Below are positions 1 through 8,606 of a DNA stretch of 64,000 bases, one piece after another; the stretch's first letter is position 1; every line of letters starts with the position of its first letter. Under the pieces are notes generated by a model, which was not told the origin of the DNA, did not search any database, and saw only the letters and a list, made by a program, of their open reading frames with translations. A program made the position numbers and the translations under genes. Origin of the DNA: CAMDHY01 sp046156265 (GTDB lineage: Bacteria; Pseudomonadota; Alphaproteobacteria; Rhizobiales; Segnochrobactraceae); NCBI RefSeq assembly GCF_046156265.1, contig NZ_JAWDIR010000011.1:992001-1056000 (forward strand), written 5' to 3'.

Positions 1-1071
1 TTCGGCGCGACGATGTCGTCGGCCGCTTTCGCCGACATCATCATCGCCACGGCCGGCCCGATGACCGGGCAGTACGCCTCGTTCGGCGCGCAGATGAAGG
101 CGGGCGCCGAGCAGGCGGTCGCCGACATCAACGCCGCCGGCGGCGTCAATGGCGAGAAGCTCGTGCTCGAGATCGGCGACGACGCCTGCGATCCGAAGCA
201 GGCTGTCGCCGTCGCCAACCAGATGGCGTCGAAGGGCGTCAAGCTGATGGCCGGCCACTTCTGCTCGGGCTCGTCGATCCCGGCCAGCGCCGTCTATGCC
301 GAGGAAGGCATCATCCAGATCTCGCCGGCCTCCACCAACCCGAAGTTCACCGACGAGCGCCCGGGCGACGGCATCTTCCGCGTCTGCGGTCGTGACGATC
401 AGCAGGGCCAGGTCGCCGGCAAGTTCATGGCCGAGACCTTCAAGGACAAGAAGGTCGCGATCCTTCACGACAAGTCGGCCTACGGCAAGGGTCTCGCCGA
501 CGAGACCAAGAAGTACATGAACGAAGCCGGCCTGAACGAGGCCGTCTACGAGGCCTACACGGCCGGCGAGAAGGACTACACGGCGATCGTGTCGAAGCTG
601 AAGTCGGAAGGCGTCGACGTCGTCTACATCGGCGGCTACCACACCGAAGCCGGCCTGATCCTGCGCCAGATGCGCGACCAGGGCCTGAACGCGCTCCTGA
701 TCTCCGGCGACGCGCTCGTCACCGACGAGTTCTGGACGATCACCGGCCCGGCCGGCGAAGGCACGCTGATGACGTTCTCGCCCGATCCGCGCAAGAACGA
801 AGTCGCCAAGCCCGTCGTCGACGCGCTGCGCGCCAAGGGCATCGAGCCGGAAGGCTACGTCCTCTACACCTACGCCGCCATCCAGGCGTGGGCCGAGGCC
901 GTGAAGAACGCCGGCTCCACCGACACCGAGGCGGTCGCGAAGGCTCTCGATGATGGTTCGTTCTTCACCGTGCTGGGCGAGCTGGAGTTCGACGACAAGG
1001 GCGACGTGACGCTGCCGGGCTACGTCTTCTACGAGTGGAAGGACGGCAAGTACGACTACTACACGCCCTGA
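1..1071 (+). CDS. branched-chain amino acid ABC transporter, periplasmic binding protein (5' end outside window)
   Basis: Periplasmic type I solute-binding protein of the LivJ/LivK kind, which captures branched-chain or related amino acids for an ABC importer. The reading frame is open from base 1, and the first residues (FGATMSSAAFA|D) look like the end of a Sec signal peptide cut at AFA. The true start is therefore upstream of the window, and the ATG at 13 is probably internal to the signal peptide. The mature N-terminus (IIIATAGPMTGQYASFG) and the later 'GHFCSGSSIPAS' and 'YIGGYHTEAGLILRQM' segments are typical of the family. Two cysteines (in DDACDP and HFCSG) fit the conserved disulfide. 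No permease or ATPase genes follow, so the rest of the system, if linked, lies upstream. Substrate specificity cannot be read from sequence. Confidence 0.9.
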   Translation, partial: FGATMSSAAFADIIIATAGPMTGQYASFGAQMKAGAEQAVADINAAGGVNGEKLVLEIGDDACDPKQAVAVANQMASKGVKLMAGHFCSGSSIPASAVYAEEGIIQISPASTNPKFTDERPGDGIFRVCGRDDQQGQVAGKFMAETFKDKKVAILHDKSAYGKGLADETKKYMNEAGLNEAVYEAYTAGEKDYTAIVSKLKSEGVDVVYIGGYHTEAGLILRQMRDQGLNALLISGDALVTDEFWTITGPAGEGTLMTFSPDPRKNEVAKPVVDALRAKGIEPEGYVLYTYAAIQAWAEAVKNAGSTDTEAVAKALDDGSFFTVLGELEFDDKGDVTLPGYVFYEWKDGKYDYYTP

Positions 1072-1100
1072 TCGGCACCCCCGATCGGCGATGGTCTCCG

Positions 1101-1144
1101 TTCTCCGCACAGCGGGAGAAGGTGCCCGAAGGGCGGATGAGGGC
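1101..1144. repeat. short palindromic intergenic repeat of the Rhizobiales type
   Basis: An imperfect hairpin (TTCTCCGC / GCGGGAGAA) is followed by the phrase GGTGCCCGAAGGGCGGATGA. From memory, this hairpin-plus-tail arrangement recurs between genes in many Rhizobiales genomes. Here it sits between a binding-protein gene and its terminator. It looks like a non-coding dispersed repeat; no function is assigned. Confidence 0.6.
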
Positions 1145-1196
1145 CGCACCGCGTAGGCGGTGCGGAACCTCCGGGACCTGTAGAAGTCGAAGATCC

Positions 1197-1231
1197 GAAG
1201 CCCCGGCGCTCGCGCCGGGGCTTCTCTTTTT
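1197..1231 (+). terminator. Rho-independent terminator after the amino acid binding protein gene
   Basis: A near-perfect GC-rich stem has a left arm at 1197-1209 (GAAGCCCCGGCGC) and a right arm at 1212-1224 (GCGCCGGGGCTTC). It is followed directly by TCTTTTT. It lies about 125 bases after the stop of the binding-protein gene and just before the next gene. Confidence 0.9.
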
Positions 1232-1281
1232 CACGACCACGGGGGAGGCTGCGCTCCGGGATTCGCCACCGGAGGACCGCC

Positions 1282-2310
1282 GTGCGACCGGGACCGCTTA
1301 ATCTCATCACCGACGTGCCGGGCCTTTCCATCGGCCACGCCGACGACGTCCGCCTGAAGTCGGGCGTCACCGTCATCGTGCCGGACCAGCCCGCCGTCGC
1401 CTCGGTGATGGTGCTCGGCGGCGCGCCGGGCTCGCGTGACACCGAGCTCCTCGCCCCCGACCAGACGGTGCCGGCGGTCGACGCGATCGTGCTGTCGGGC
1501 GGCTCCGCCTTCGGCCTCGACGCCGCTGGCGGCGTGCAGGCGCGCTTTGCCGAGATCGGCCGCGGCTTTTCGATCGGCAAGGCGGTGGTGCCGATCGTGC
1601 CCGGCGCCATCCTGTTCGACCTCCTCAACGGCGGCGACAAGACGTGGGGCCGCTACGCCCCTTACCGCGAACTCGGCTACCAGGCCGCAACGAACCTCGC
1701 CCCCGGCGCCTTCCCGCTCGGCACGATCGGAGCCGGCGCCGGCGCTAGCGTCTCCGGCCCAAACGGCGGCGCCCTGAAAGGCGGCCTCGGTTCCGCCTCG
1801 GCGGTGCTGCCGAACGGGATCACCGTCGGCGCCATCGTCGCGGTGAACGCGCTGGGGGCTGCCACGATCGGCGACGGCCCGCACTTCTGGGCCGCCGCCT
1901 TCGAGGAGGATGACGAGTTCGGCGGCCTCGGCTGGCCGTCGCCGATCCCGGCCGCGGCGCGGGCGATCCGCACGAAGTTCGGCGCCGTCTCCTCCCTCGC
2001 CAACACCACGATCGGCCTCGTCGCCACCGACGCCGCCCTTACCAAGGCCGAGGCCCGCCGCCTCGCCGTGATGGCCCACGACGGCTTCGCCCGCGCCCTC
2101 TGGCCCTCGCACACGCCCTATGACGGCGACACCATCTTCGCCCTCTCGACCGCCCGCCAGCCGCTCGGCACCGCGGCAACGGACTTCCTCGAGCTCGGCG
2201 CCACCGCCGCCGCGGTGATGGCGCGCGCCGTGGCGCGGGGCGTGTTCAGCGCGACGCCCGCCGACGGCGATCCGTGGCCGACGTGGGCGAGGGCGTTCGG
2301 GCAGGGGTGA
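1282..2310 (+). CDS. P1 family peptidase (S58, DmpA/aminopeptidase-like)
   Basis: A 342-residue protein of the P1/S58 family (DmpA L-aminopeptidase/D-esterase relatives), enzymes that self-cleave and use an N-terminal Ser/Thr nucleophile. Visible family features are the N-terminal 'LITDVPGLSIGHA', the 'GGSAFGLDAAGGV' glycine loop, and 'NTTIGLVATDA' around residues 241-251, where the autocleavage/nucleophile Thr is expected. The start is a GTG preceded by GGAGG at 1271-1275, 6 bases away. There is no signal peptide, so it is probably cytoplasmic. It stands alone after a strong terminator. The physiological substrate is unknown: characterised relatives act on small peptides, amides or beta-peptides, and nothing here narrows that. 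Confidence 0.88.
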   Translation: MRPGPLNLITDVPGLSIGHADDVRLKSGVTVIVPDQPAVASVMVLGGAPGSRDTELLAPDQTVPAVDAIVLSGGSAFGLDAAGGVQARFAEIGRGFSIGKAVVPIVPGAILFDLLNGGDKTWGRYAPYRELGYQAATNLAPGAFPLGTIGAGAGASVSGPNGGALKGGLGSASAVLPNGITVGAIVAVNALGAATIGDGPHFWAAAFEEDDEFGGLGWPSPIPAAARAIRTKFGAVSSLANTTIGLVATDAALTKAEARRLAVMAHDGFARALWPSHTPYDGDTIFALSTARQPLGTAATDFLELGATAAAVMARAVARGVFSATPADGDPWPTWARAFGQG

Positions 2311-2357
2311 GGGGGAGACGTGCGGGCTCGATGGCCCGAAGTGAGGGCAGCGCGCCT

Positions 2358-2390
2358 TTCCCTTCTCCCGCAAAGCGAGAGAAGGGAGAA
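2358..2390. repeat. palindromic hairpin between convergent genes
   Basis: The inverted repeat CCCTTCTC (2360-2367) / GAGAAGGG (2379-2386), with a CCGCAAAGC-type loop, lies between the stop of the peptidase gene and the end of tamB. The loop resembles the 'TTCTCCCGC...' intergenic repeat seen at 1101. It could stop transcription from either side, but neither strand has a clear T-run. Confidence 0.45.
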
Positions 2391-2417
2391 CCACAGCGGA
2401 GAGGGGGAGCGTCCCCC

Positions 2418-5400
2418 TCAGTAATCCACCTCGACGCCCACACCCAGAGCCGACGAGCCGTCGGCGCCGAGCTGGCCCTGGACGTTGAGGTAGTCGGTGA
2501 TGTCGACCTGCACCTTCACCCGCGTCGAGTCGGCGCCTGCGCCCTGCTGCACGCCGACGAAGACGTTGTCGGTGGCGTAGCCGCCGATCTCGATCGCCGG
2601 CCGGTTGTTGGCGTCGGTGACGACACCCAGGCGATCGACGCCGAGCCGCGAACGCAGCCCGGCGAGGAGGCCGCCGCTGCGCGCGCCTGTGAGCGAGGCG
2701 ACGGCCTCCGCGAGCGCGATCGCCTGTCCGGCGTTCAGCCCCGCCGACAACTGCCCGAACAGGATCACCGACAGCACCTCGTCCTCGGGCAGTTGCGGCA
2801 CCGAGGAGAAGCGGATCACCGGGGCGGAGGCGCGGCCAGTGATCGAGACGATCGCCGTGTAGCTGCCCGAGCGCGTCGTCGCCTCGAGATCGAGGATCGG
2901 ATCGAGGGTGTCGGCGAACGAGATCGTGCCGGTGGTGATCGTCAGGCGCTGGCCGATGATGTCGACGATGCCGCGCCGCAGCCTGAGCCCGCCGTTGACC
3001 ACCGGCGCCCGTGTCGTGCCGGTGATGCGGAAGTTGCCGCCGAAGTCGGCGTTGATGCCGGAGCCGCGCACGACGATCTGGTTGATCGCCGTCACCGTCA
3101 GGTCGAGGCGGGCGTCGAAGGGCGGCGGCGGCGGGGCGGCCCGGCCGTTGGGGCCACGCGGATTCGGCTGCGGGAAGAACTGGCGGCGCTCCGGCGGCAC
3201 GTTGGTGTGCGTCACCGGAATGGTCGTGGCGCTGCCCGGCAGCCGGTCGGGGATCGTCACCTCGACGCGGTCGAGGCGCACCGTGCCGCCGATCACCGGC
3301 GCGCGGGCGAGGGGGCCGGTGATCGTCACGTTGGCATCGACGATACCGCGGGCGATCGGCTCGTTGCGGACGACGGCGCGCTGGGTGGCCACCCGCAGGT
3401 CGCCCGGGAAGCCGGCGTTCGCGTCGAGGCCGATCGAGCCGGTCACCGTCAGCGTGCCGCCGTCGGCGAAGCGGCCGGAGAACGAGGCGATGCGCGCCGT
3501 GCGGGTGTCGAGCCGGATCTCGCTGGCGATCCCCTCGATGCGCAGGTCGTTGGTGATGTCGGCGAAGGAGCCGCCGCTGATGCGCACCGTGCCGGTCACG
3601 GCCGGTGCGGCCGTCGTGCCGGCGATCCGGGCGTCCAGCGTCGCCCGCCCGCCGACGTCCATCGTCGGCGGCAGGCCGAACAGCTCGACCAGCGCGAGGT
3701 CGGTGTTGCCGCTGACGGTGAGGCCGATCTGGCCGGCGCCGAGCGGCACCGCACCGTTGAACGTAAGGCGCGTCGAGGTGCCGGCGGTGGCGGTGCCGTT
3801 CACCGTCACCCGCGTCGGCTCGACGGCCCCGCGCACCTGGGCGGCGACGGGCGGCAGACCGGCAGCCTGCGGTGACGAGAGACCGGCGAGCGTCAGGTCG
3901 TAGTTGCCGCGCGGAGCCGCCGGGGTGCCGTTGATGGTGGCGCTGCCGCTGATCGTACCGGCGACGGGAAGCTCGGCGTTCGCAAGCCGCGCCAGCGCCA
4001 GCGGCACCTGCTGCAGCCGCGCCTGCAGCGACAGCGACTGCGCCGAGACGGTTCCGGTCACCGTCACCGTGCCGCCGCCGCGGGCGGCCAGCGCCGCATC
4101 GACGCGGACGCCGCCATTCGCATCGACCCGCACCGTGGCCGGGCGGGAGAGCGCGATCTCGGCACCGTTTCCGCTCGCCGATGCCCGCGACAGCGCGACG
4201 TCGATCGCCCCGTCGGTGCGGCGCTGCACGCGCGCGGCGGTGGAGACGGCGAGGCCGTTGACGCGGGCGTCTGCCGTCACGTTGGCGTCGTCGAGGGCGC
4301 CGGTGGCCGTCGCCCGGAGGTTGCTGATGGCGGTGCCGCCGGTCACCACTTCGCCCGCCGTGGCGGTGAGGTCGACGCGGGGCGCCGCCGGCAGGCCGGT
4401 GATGCTGCCGTTCACAGCCAGGTTCGCGACCGTGTTGCCGGCGACCGACAGCCGCCGCGACGCCACCGTGATCCGGGCCGGGCCCTGGCGGCCGGTGGGC
4501 ATCTCGATGTTCGCCTCGAGCCCGCCCGAGGCGACGAGGCCGGCGAGTGCCGCCGCCGGAGCGAGGTCGGTGGCGACGACGTTGAGGCGTCCAGCGGGAA
4601 TGCCGTCCGCGCCGCGGGTGAGGGCGCCCGAGGCGGTGAGGCCGACGAAGGCGAGGCGCTCGATGTCGAGCCGCTCGCCGTTCGCATCGCGGCCGAAGCG
4701 GATGGTGCCGGCGATCGGACGGCCCTGCGAGGAGCCGGTCAGCACCACCGTCCCCGACTGCGCGCCGGGCTTCGTCAGGTCGAGGTCGCCGGTGGCGGTG
4801 AAGCCGTCGAGGCGGTTGCCGGCGGCCACCAGCCCGTCGCCGGCGAGGCGGAACGCGACGTTCGGCGCGAGCGCATCGCCGGTCGCCGTGGCGGTCAGGC
4901 GGGCGGCACCGGCGAGCGTCGGCGTGATGCGGGCGAGGTCGGTGACGGCGAGGTCGAGCGTCAGGGTGTCGTTCGCAGCACCCAGCGCACCCTTGCCCTC
5001 GGCGGTGATGACGCCGCCGGCAACCCGCAGGCGATCGATCGTCAGCGTCTCGCCGTCATAGGCGATCGCCGCGTCCACCGTCGGTGTCGGCCCGAGCAGC
5101 GCCTCGACCTCCGGCACGCCGGCCGAGAAGCCGGTGGCGCCGCCGTCGAGGGCGAGCGACAGGCGCGAGCCGTCGAGGGCGGCGTCGAGGGTGCCGGTGA
5201 GGTCGAGCGCGCCGGTCAGCGGCTGGCCGGCGAGGCCGGAGAGATAGGCGAGATCGGCGACGCGGATGCGGCCGTCCGCCGTCGCCGCCTCGGCGGTGGT
5301 CGTGGCGGCGAGCGTCACGTCGGCACCGAGGCCGGTGAGGGCGACGTCGCGCAGTGTCACGCCGCCGTCGGGGTTCAGCGTCGCCGCACCCGACAGCCGC

Positions 5401-8400
5401 GGCGCCGCGTCCGCCTCGACCGGGTTACCGCCGACGGTGACGCCTTCGGTGGTGACGGTGAAGGTCGCCTCGCGGCCGACAGTGTCTGCGGCGTCCTCGG
5501 CCGGCGCGGTCGACGTGGCGGCGACGGTGACGCGCTCGGCCGTCAGCCGGTCCGCGCTCGCCACGCCGTCGACCACGGCATCGAGCTTGACGTCCGGATC
5601 GGCGAGCCTGCCGGTGAGGTGTGCGGTGCCGCGCCCACCGGACCAGCTCGTGGCGGCGGGCACGAGGCCGGCGAAGGCGGCGGAGTCCGAAACCGTGATG
5701 TCGGCGGTGACGTCGATGCTGTCGGCGCCAGGGTTGAGGTTGCCCTGCGCGGCGACGGTGCCGGCCGCTGCAGTGACGTTGGCCGCTTCGATGGCGACCG
5801 TTCCGTCCGGCGCCGCGACGGCGGCGAGCGACACCCGCACGGTCTCGCCGGCGAGCGCGGCGAGATTCGGCGGCAGCCGCGACGCGGCGGTGAGCGCCAG
5901 GTCGGCGGTGACGCGGGTGCCGGCGTCCGATGCCGCGACGGTCGCCGTGCCGCCGAGCACGGGCGTGCCGGCCAGCGCCACGTCGATTCGGCTGTCGAGG
6001 TCCTCCGGCGCGCCGGAGCCCTGGTAGCGGACGGTCATCACCTGACCGTCGGCGAGCCCCGCATACTCCCGCAGCAGTGCGACGCCCGGCAGGGCCGCCG
6101 CCTCGATGCCGGCGATGTCGGCGGTGACGTCGATCGACGGCGTGCCGGGCAGGCCGGCGACGGTGCCGCGCGCCGACAACCCGGCGATCGTGTTGCCCTC
6201 GACCGTCAGGCTCGGGCTCGCGAGGGTGATGCGGGCGACGCCGGGCTCACCAGCCGGGATATCGACCGTAGCATCGAGGCCGCCCGAGGCGACGAGGCCG
6301 GCGAGCGCGGCGGCGGGGGCGAGGTCGGTCGCCGTCAGCGACAACTGCCCGGAGGGCATGCCGGCGGCGCTCTGTGCCAGTGTGCCGCTCGCCGTCAGGC
6401 CGACGAAGTCGAGCCGGTCGATGGCGAGGCTCATGTCCTCGCCGGTGCGGGCGAAGCGCACCGTGCCGGTGATCGGCTGGCCGCGCGAGGCGCCGGCGAG
6501 AGCGACGGTGCCGGACTGTGTGCCCGCGACCGTGAGGTCGACATCGCCGGTCGCGGCGAAGTCGTCGAGCGCATGGCCGGCCGCGACGAGTTGGTCGCCG
6601 GTGAGGCGGAAGGCGACGCGCGGCGCCGTCGGATCGCCGGTGGCGGTTGCTTCCAGGCGGGCGGCGCCCGTCAGCGTCGGCGTGACCAGGGCGAGATCGC
6701 TGACGGTGAGATCGACCGTCAGCGCGTCGTCGGGGCTGCCGCCGATCCGGCCGCTGCCGGTCGCCGTCACCACGCCGCCGGCGACGTCGAGGCGCTCGAT
6801 CGAAAGGCTCGTGCCGTCATAGGCGATGGCGGCGGAGACGGTAGGCGATGTGCCGATCAGCGCCTCGAGTTCGGGAATGCCGGCCGACAGCGCCTGCGCG
6901 CCGCCGTCGAGCGTCACCGCGGCGCGGCTGCCGTCGAGGGCGGCGTCGACATCGGCCGTCAGGTCGACGCTGCCGGCGAGCGGCACGCCGGCGAGACCGG
7001 ACAGCGCGGAGAGGTCGGCGACGGTGAGGCGTGCATCCGCATCCACCGCACCGGCGCTGGTGGTGCCGTCGAGGGCGAGGCGCGCGCCGAGCGCGTCCAG
7101 CACGACGTCCGAGAAGGCGATGGTGCCGTCGGCCGGGAGCCGGACCTCGCCGGAGACACGCGGTGCCGCCTCTGACGAGATCGGCGCGCCGTCGAGGCCG
7201 ACGCTCGCGGTCGAGGCCTCGAAGACGATTGTGCGTTCGGCGCCGCCGATGCCGAGGGTCCCGGGCTGCGGCGCCGTCATCGTCGCCGTGACGTCGACGT
7301 TGCCGGCGGTGACGCGACCGAGCGCCGCGACGCCGTCGGCGCGGACGGTGGCGGCGATGTCGGGGTCGGCGAGGCGGCCGGTGAGGCGGGCGTTGACGTG
7401 GCCGCCATTCCAGGTCGCCGGGATGTCGAGTAGACCGGCGAAGGCCTGGGCGGAGGCAACCTCGACCTCGGCGGCAACGTCGATGGTGTCGGCGTCCGGG
7501 TCGATGCGACCCTGGGCCATCACCGACGCCGCGGCGGCCGAGACGCTGGCGCTCTCAATGGCCAGGACACCGCCCGGCTCGACGACGACGACCATCGCCG
7601 CCTGCACGGCGTCACCCGCGAGCGCGGCGTACTCTGCCGGCAGCACCGGGGCAGGGGTCAGATAGAGGCCGGTGGTGACCCGCCGGCCCGCGGCGATTTC
7701 CTCGATGCGGGTATTGCCGCGGGCGAGCGCGGTCGCGCCCAGCGCCACGTCGAGCGTGCCCTCCCAGGCCGACAGCGGCCCGTCGCCCTGGTAGCGCAGC
7801 GTCAGCGGCTGGTCGCCCGACAGTCCGGCGAGCCGCTGGATGACGCCGCCCGCCGGGGCCGTGAGGTCGACCGCGGCGGTCAGGTGGTCGTCGGCGGGGC
7901 GATAGTCGATATCGACGACAGCGCGGCCGGGCAGGCGACCCTCCACCATCGCATCGAGGTCGATGGTGATCGGCTCCTGCAGCGAGCGCGGCACGGCGAG
8001 CGCGCCGTTCGCCGCCACCGTGAGCGCCTCGCCGGCCACCGCCGGATCGAGCGCGACGCCGGCCACTTCCAGGGTGCGCACGTCGATCGCCACCGGCAGC
8101 GGCAGCGGCAGGCCGGACGAGGGCTGGTCGGGCGTCGGCTCCGACTGCGGCGCCCGCAACACCCGCGTCGGCCCGAGCGCCAGCCGGTCGACCGAGACGG
8201 TGCGGTCGAACAGAGCCGACGGCCGCCAGTCGAGGGCGAGCGTATCGATCTCGACGAAGGGACCGGTTCCGTCGCCGACCGTGACGTTCGTGAAGCGCAG
8301 CGCCCCGAGGCCCTCGTCGGAGAAGCCGCCGATCGTCACCGGATAGCCGAAGGACGGCGAAAAGCGCTCGGCGAGCGCCACCAGCCCCTGCCGGCCGGGC

Positions 8401-8606
8401 GACGTGAACAGGGCGAAGGCTACGATCGCGGCGACAGCCCCCACCAGCACCAGCAACACCACGAGCACACGCGCGGCGATGCGCAGCGCGAGCGGCTTCC
8501 GGCGGCGGGAGGGAGAGGGCGGGGGCGGCGTGGGCGCACCGCGCCCGTCCGCCCCTCCGTCAGAAGGACTGGCCAAGGCTGAGGTAGATGGCCACTGGTC
8601 CGTCAT
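2418..8606 (-). CDS. tamB: TamB, inner-membrane subunit of the translocation and assembly module
   Basis: TamB is anchored in the inner membrane and spans the periplasm as a long beta-taco. It works with TamA on outer membrane protein insertion and/or phospholipid transport. The protein (2062 aa) has a proline-rich, positively charged cytoplasmic start, one transmembrane segment at about residues 44-66 (ARVLVVLLVLVGAVAAIVAF), and then thousands of bases of low-complexity beta-repeat sequence. The C-terminal TamB/DUF490 domain ends in an aromatic residue (VGVEVDY). It is clearly longer than the 1200-1600 residues usual for the family, because a block of about 586 residues is tandemly duplicated (separate entry). 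Its ATG lies 47 bases inside the end of tamA, so the pair is probably translationally coupled. Homology is clear; the extra length is the oddity. Confidence 0.93.
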   Translation of the reverse strand: MTDQWPSTSALASPSDGGADGRGAPTPPPPSPSRRRKPLALRIAARVLVVLLVLVGAVAAIVAFALFTSPGRQGLVALAERFSPSFGYPVTIGGFSDEGLGALRFTNVTVGDGTGPFVEIDTLALDWRPSALFDRTVSVDRLALGPTRVLRAPQSEPTPDQPSSGLPLPLPVAIDVRTLEVAGVALDPAVAGEALTVAANGALAVPRSLQEPITIDLDAMVEGRLPGRAVVDIDYRPADDHLTAAVDLTAPAGGVIQRLAGLSGDQPLTLRYQGDGPLSAWEGTLDVALGATALARGNTRIEEIAAGRRVTTGLYLTPAPVLPAEYAALAGDAVQAAMVVVVEPGGVLAIESASVSAAAASVMAQGRIDPDADTIDVAAEVEVASAQAFAGLLDIPATWNGGHVNARLTGRLADPDIAATVRADGVAALGRVTAGNVDVTATMTAPQPGTLGIGGAERTIVFEASTASVGLDGAPISSEAAPRVSGEVRLPADGTIAFSDVVLDALGARLALDGTTSAGAVDADARLTVADLSALSGLAGVPLAGSVDLTADVDAALDGSRAAVTLDGGAQALSAGIPELEALIGTSPTVSAAIAYDGTSLSIERLDVAGGVVTATGSGRIGGSPDDALTVDLTVSDLALVTPTLTGAARLEATATGDPTAPRVAFRLTGDQLVAAGHALDDFAATGDVDLTVAGTQSGTVALAGASRGQPITGTVRFARTGEDMSLAIDRLDFVGLTASGTLAQSAAGMPSGQLSLTATDLAPAAALAGLVASGGLDATVDIPAGEPGVARITLASPSLTVEGNTIAGLSARGTVAGLPGTPSIDVTADIAGIEAAALPGVALLREYAGLADGQVMTVRYQGSGAPEDLDSRIDVALAGTPVLGGTATVAASDAGTRVTADLALTAASRLPPNLAALAGETVRVSLAAVAAPDGTVAIEAANVTAAAGTVAAQGNLNPGADSIDVTADITVSDSAAFAGLVPAATSWSGGRGTAHLTGRLADPDVKLDAVVDGVASADRLTAERVTVAATSTAPAEDAADTVGREATFTVTTEGVTVGGNPVEADAAPRLSGAATLNPDGGVTLRDVALTGLGADVTLAATTTAEAATADGRIRVADLAYLSGLAGQPLTGALDLTGTLDAALDGSRLSLALDGGATGFSAGVPEVEALLGPTPTVDAAIAYDGETLTIDRLRVAGGVITAEGKGALGAANDTLTLDLAVTDLARITPTLAGAARLTATATGDALAPNVAFRLAGDGLVAAGNRLDGFTATGDLDLTKPGAQSGTVVLTGSSQGRPIAGTIRFGRDANGERLDIERLAFVGLTASGALTRGADGIPAGRLNVVATDLAPAAALAGLVASGGLEANIEMPTGRQGPARITVASRRLSVAGNTVANLAVNGSITGLPAAPRVDLTATAGEVVTGGTAISNLRATATGALDDANVTADARVNGLAVSTAARVQRRTDGAIDVALSRASASGNGAEIALSRPATVRVDANGGVRVDAALAARGGGTVTVTGTVSAQSLSLQARLQQVPLALARLANAELPVAGTISGSATINGTPAAPRGNYDLTLAGLSSPQAAGLPPVAAQVRGAVEPTRVTVNGTATAGTSTRLTFNGAVPLGAGQIGLTVSGNTDLALVELFGLPPTMDVGGRATLDARIAGTTAAPAVTGTVRISGGSFADITNDLRIEGIASEIRLDTRTARIASFSGRFADGGTLTVTGSIGLDANAGFPGDLRVATQRAVVRNEPIARGIVDANVTITGPLARAPVIGGTVRLDRVEVTIPDRLPGSATTIPVTHTNVPPERRQFFPQPNPRGPNGRAAPPPPPFDARLDLTVTAINQIVVRGSGINADFGGNFRITGTTRAPVVNGGLRLRRGIVDIIGQRLTITTGTISFADTLDPILDLEATTRSGSYTAIVSITGRASAPVIRFSSVPQLPEDEVLSVILFGQLSAGLNAGQAIALAEAVASLTGARSGGLLAGLRSRLGVDRLGVVTDANNRPAIEIGGYATDNVFVGVQQGAGADSTRVKVQVDITDYLNVQGQLGADGSSALGVGVEVDY
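4370..7860 (-). repeat. internal tandem duplication within tamB (about 1.76 kb unit)
   Basis: Two consecutive blocks of tamB encode homologous protein. The N-terminal copy is at roughly 6130-7860 and the C-terminal copy at roughly 4370-6100. Matching phrases lie exactly 1758 bases (586 codons) apart, such as CGCCCGAGGCGACGAGG at 4523 and 6281, and the 'DLDLT/DVDLT' segment at 4781 and 6539. Further along the offset is 1767 bases, so a few codons of indel have accumulated. Protein examples are LVASGGLDATVD versus LVASGGLEANIE, and AALAGDAV versus AALAGETV. Block ends are approximate. Confidence 0.85.

Noticed and set aside
2274..3875. Open frame of over 500 codons antisense to the end of tamB
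   Set aside because: Composition is Asp/Val/Arg/His-rich shadow sequence, and the tamB frame is strongly supported by its C-terminal domain.
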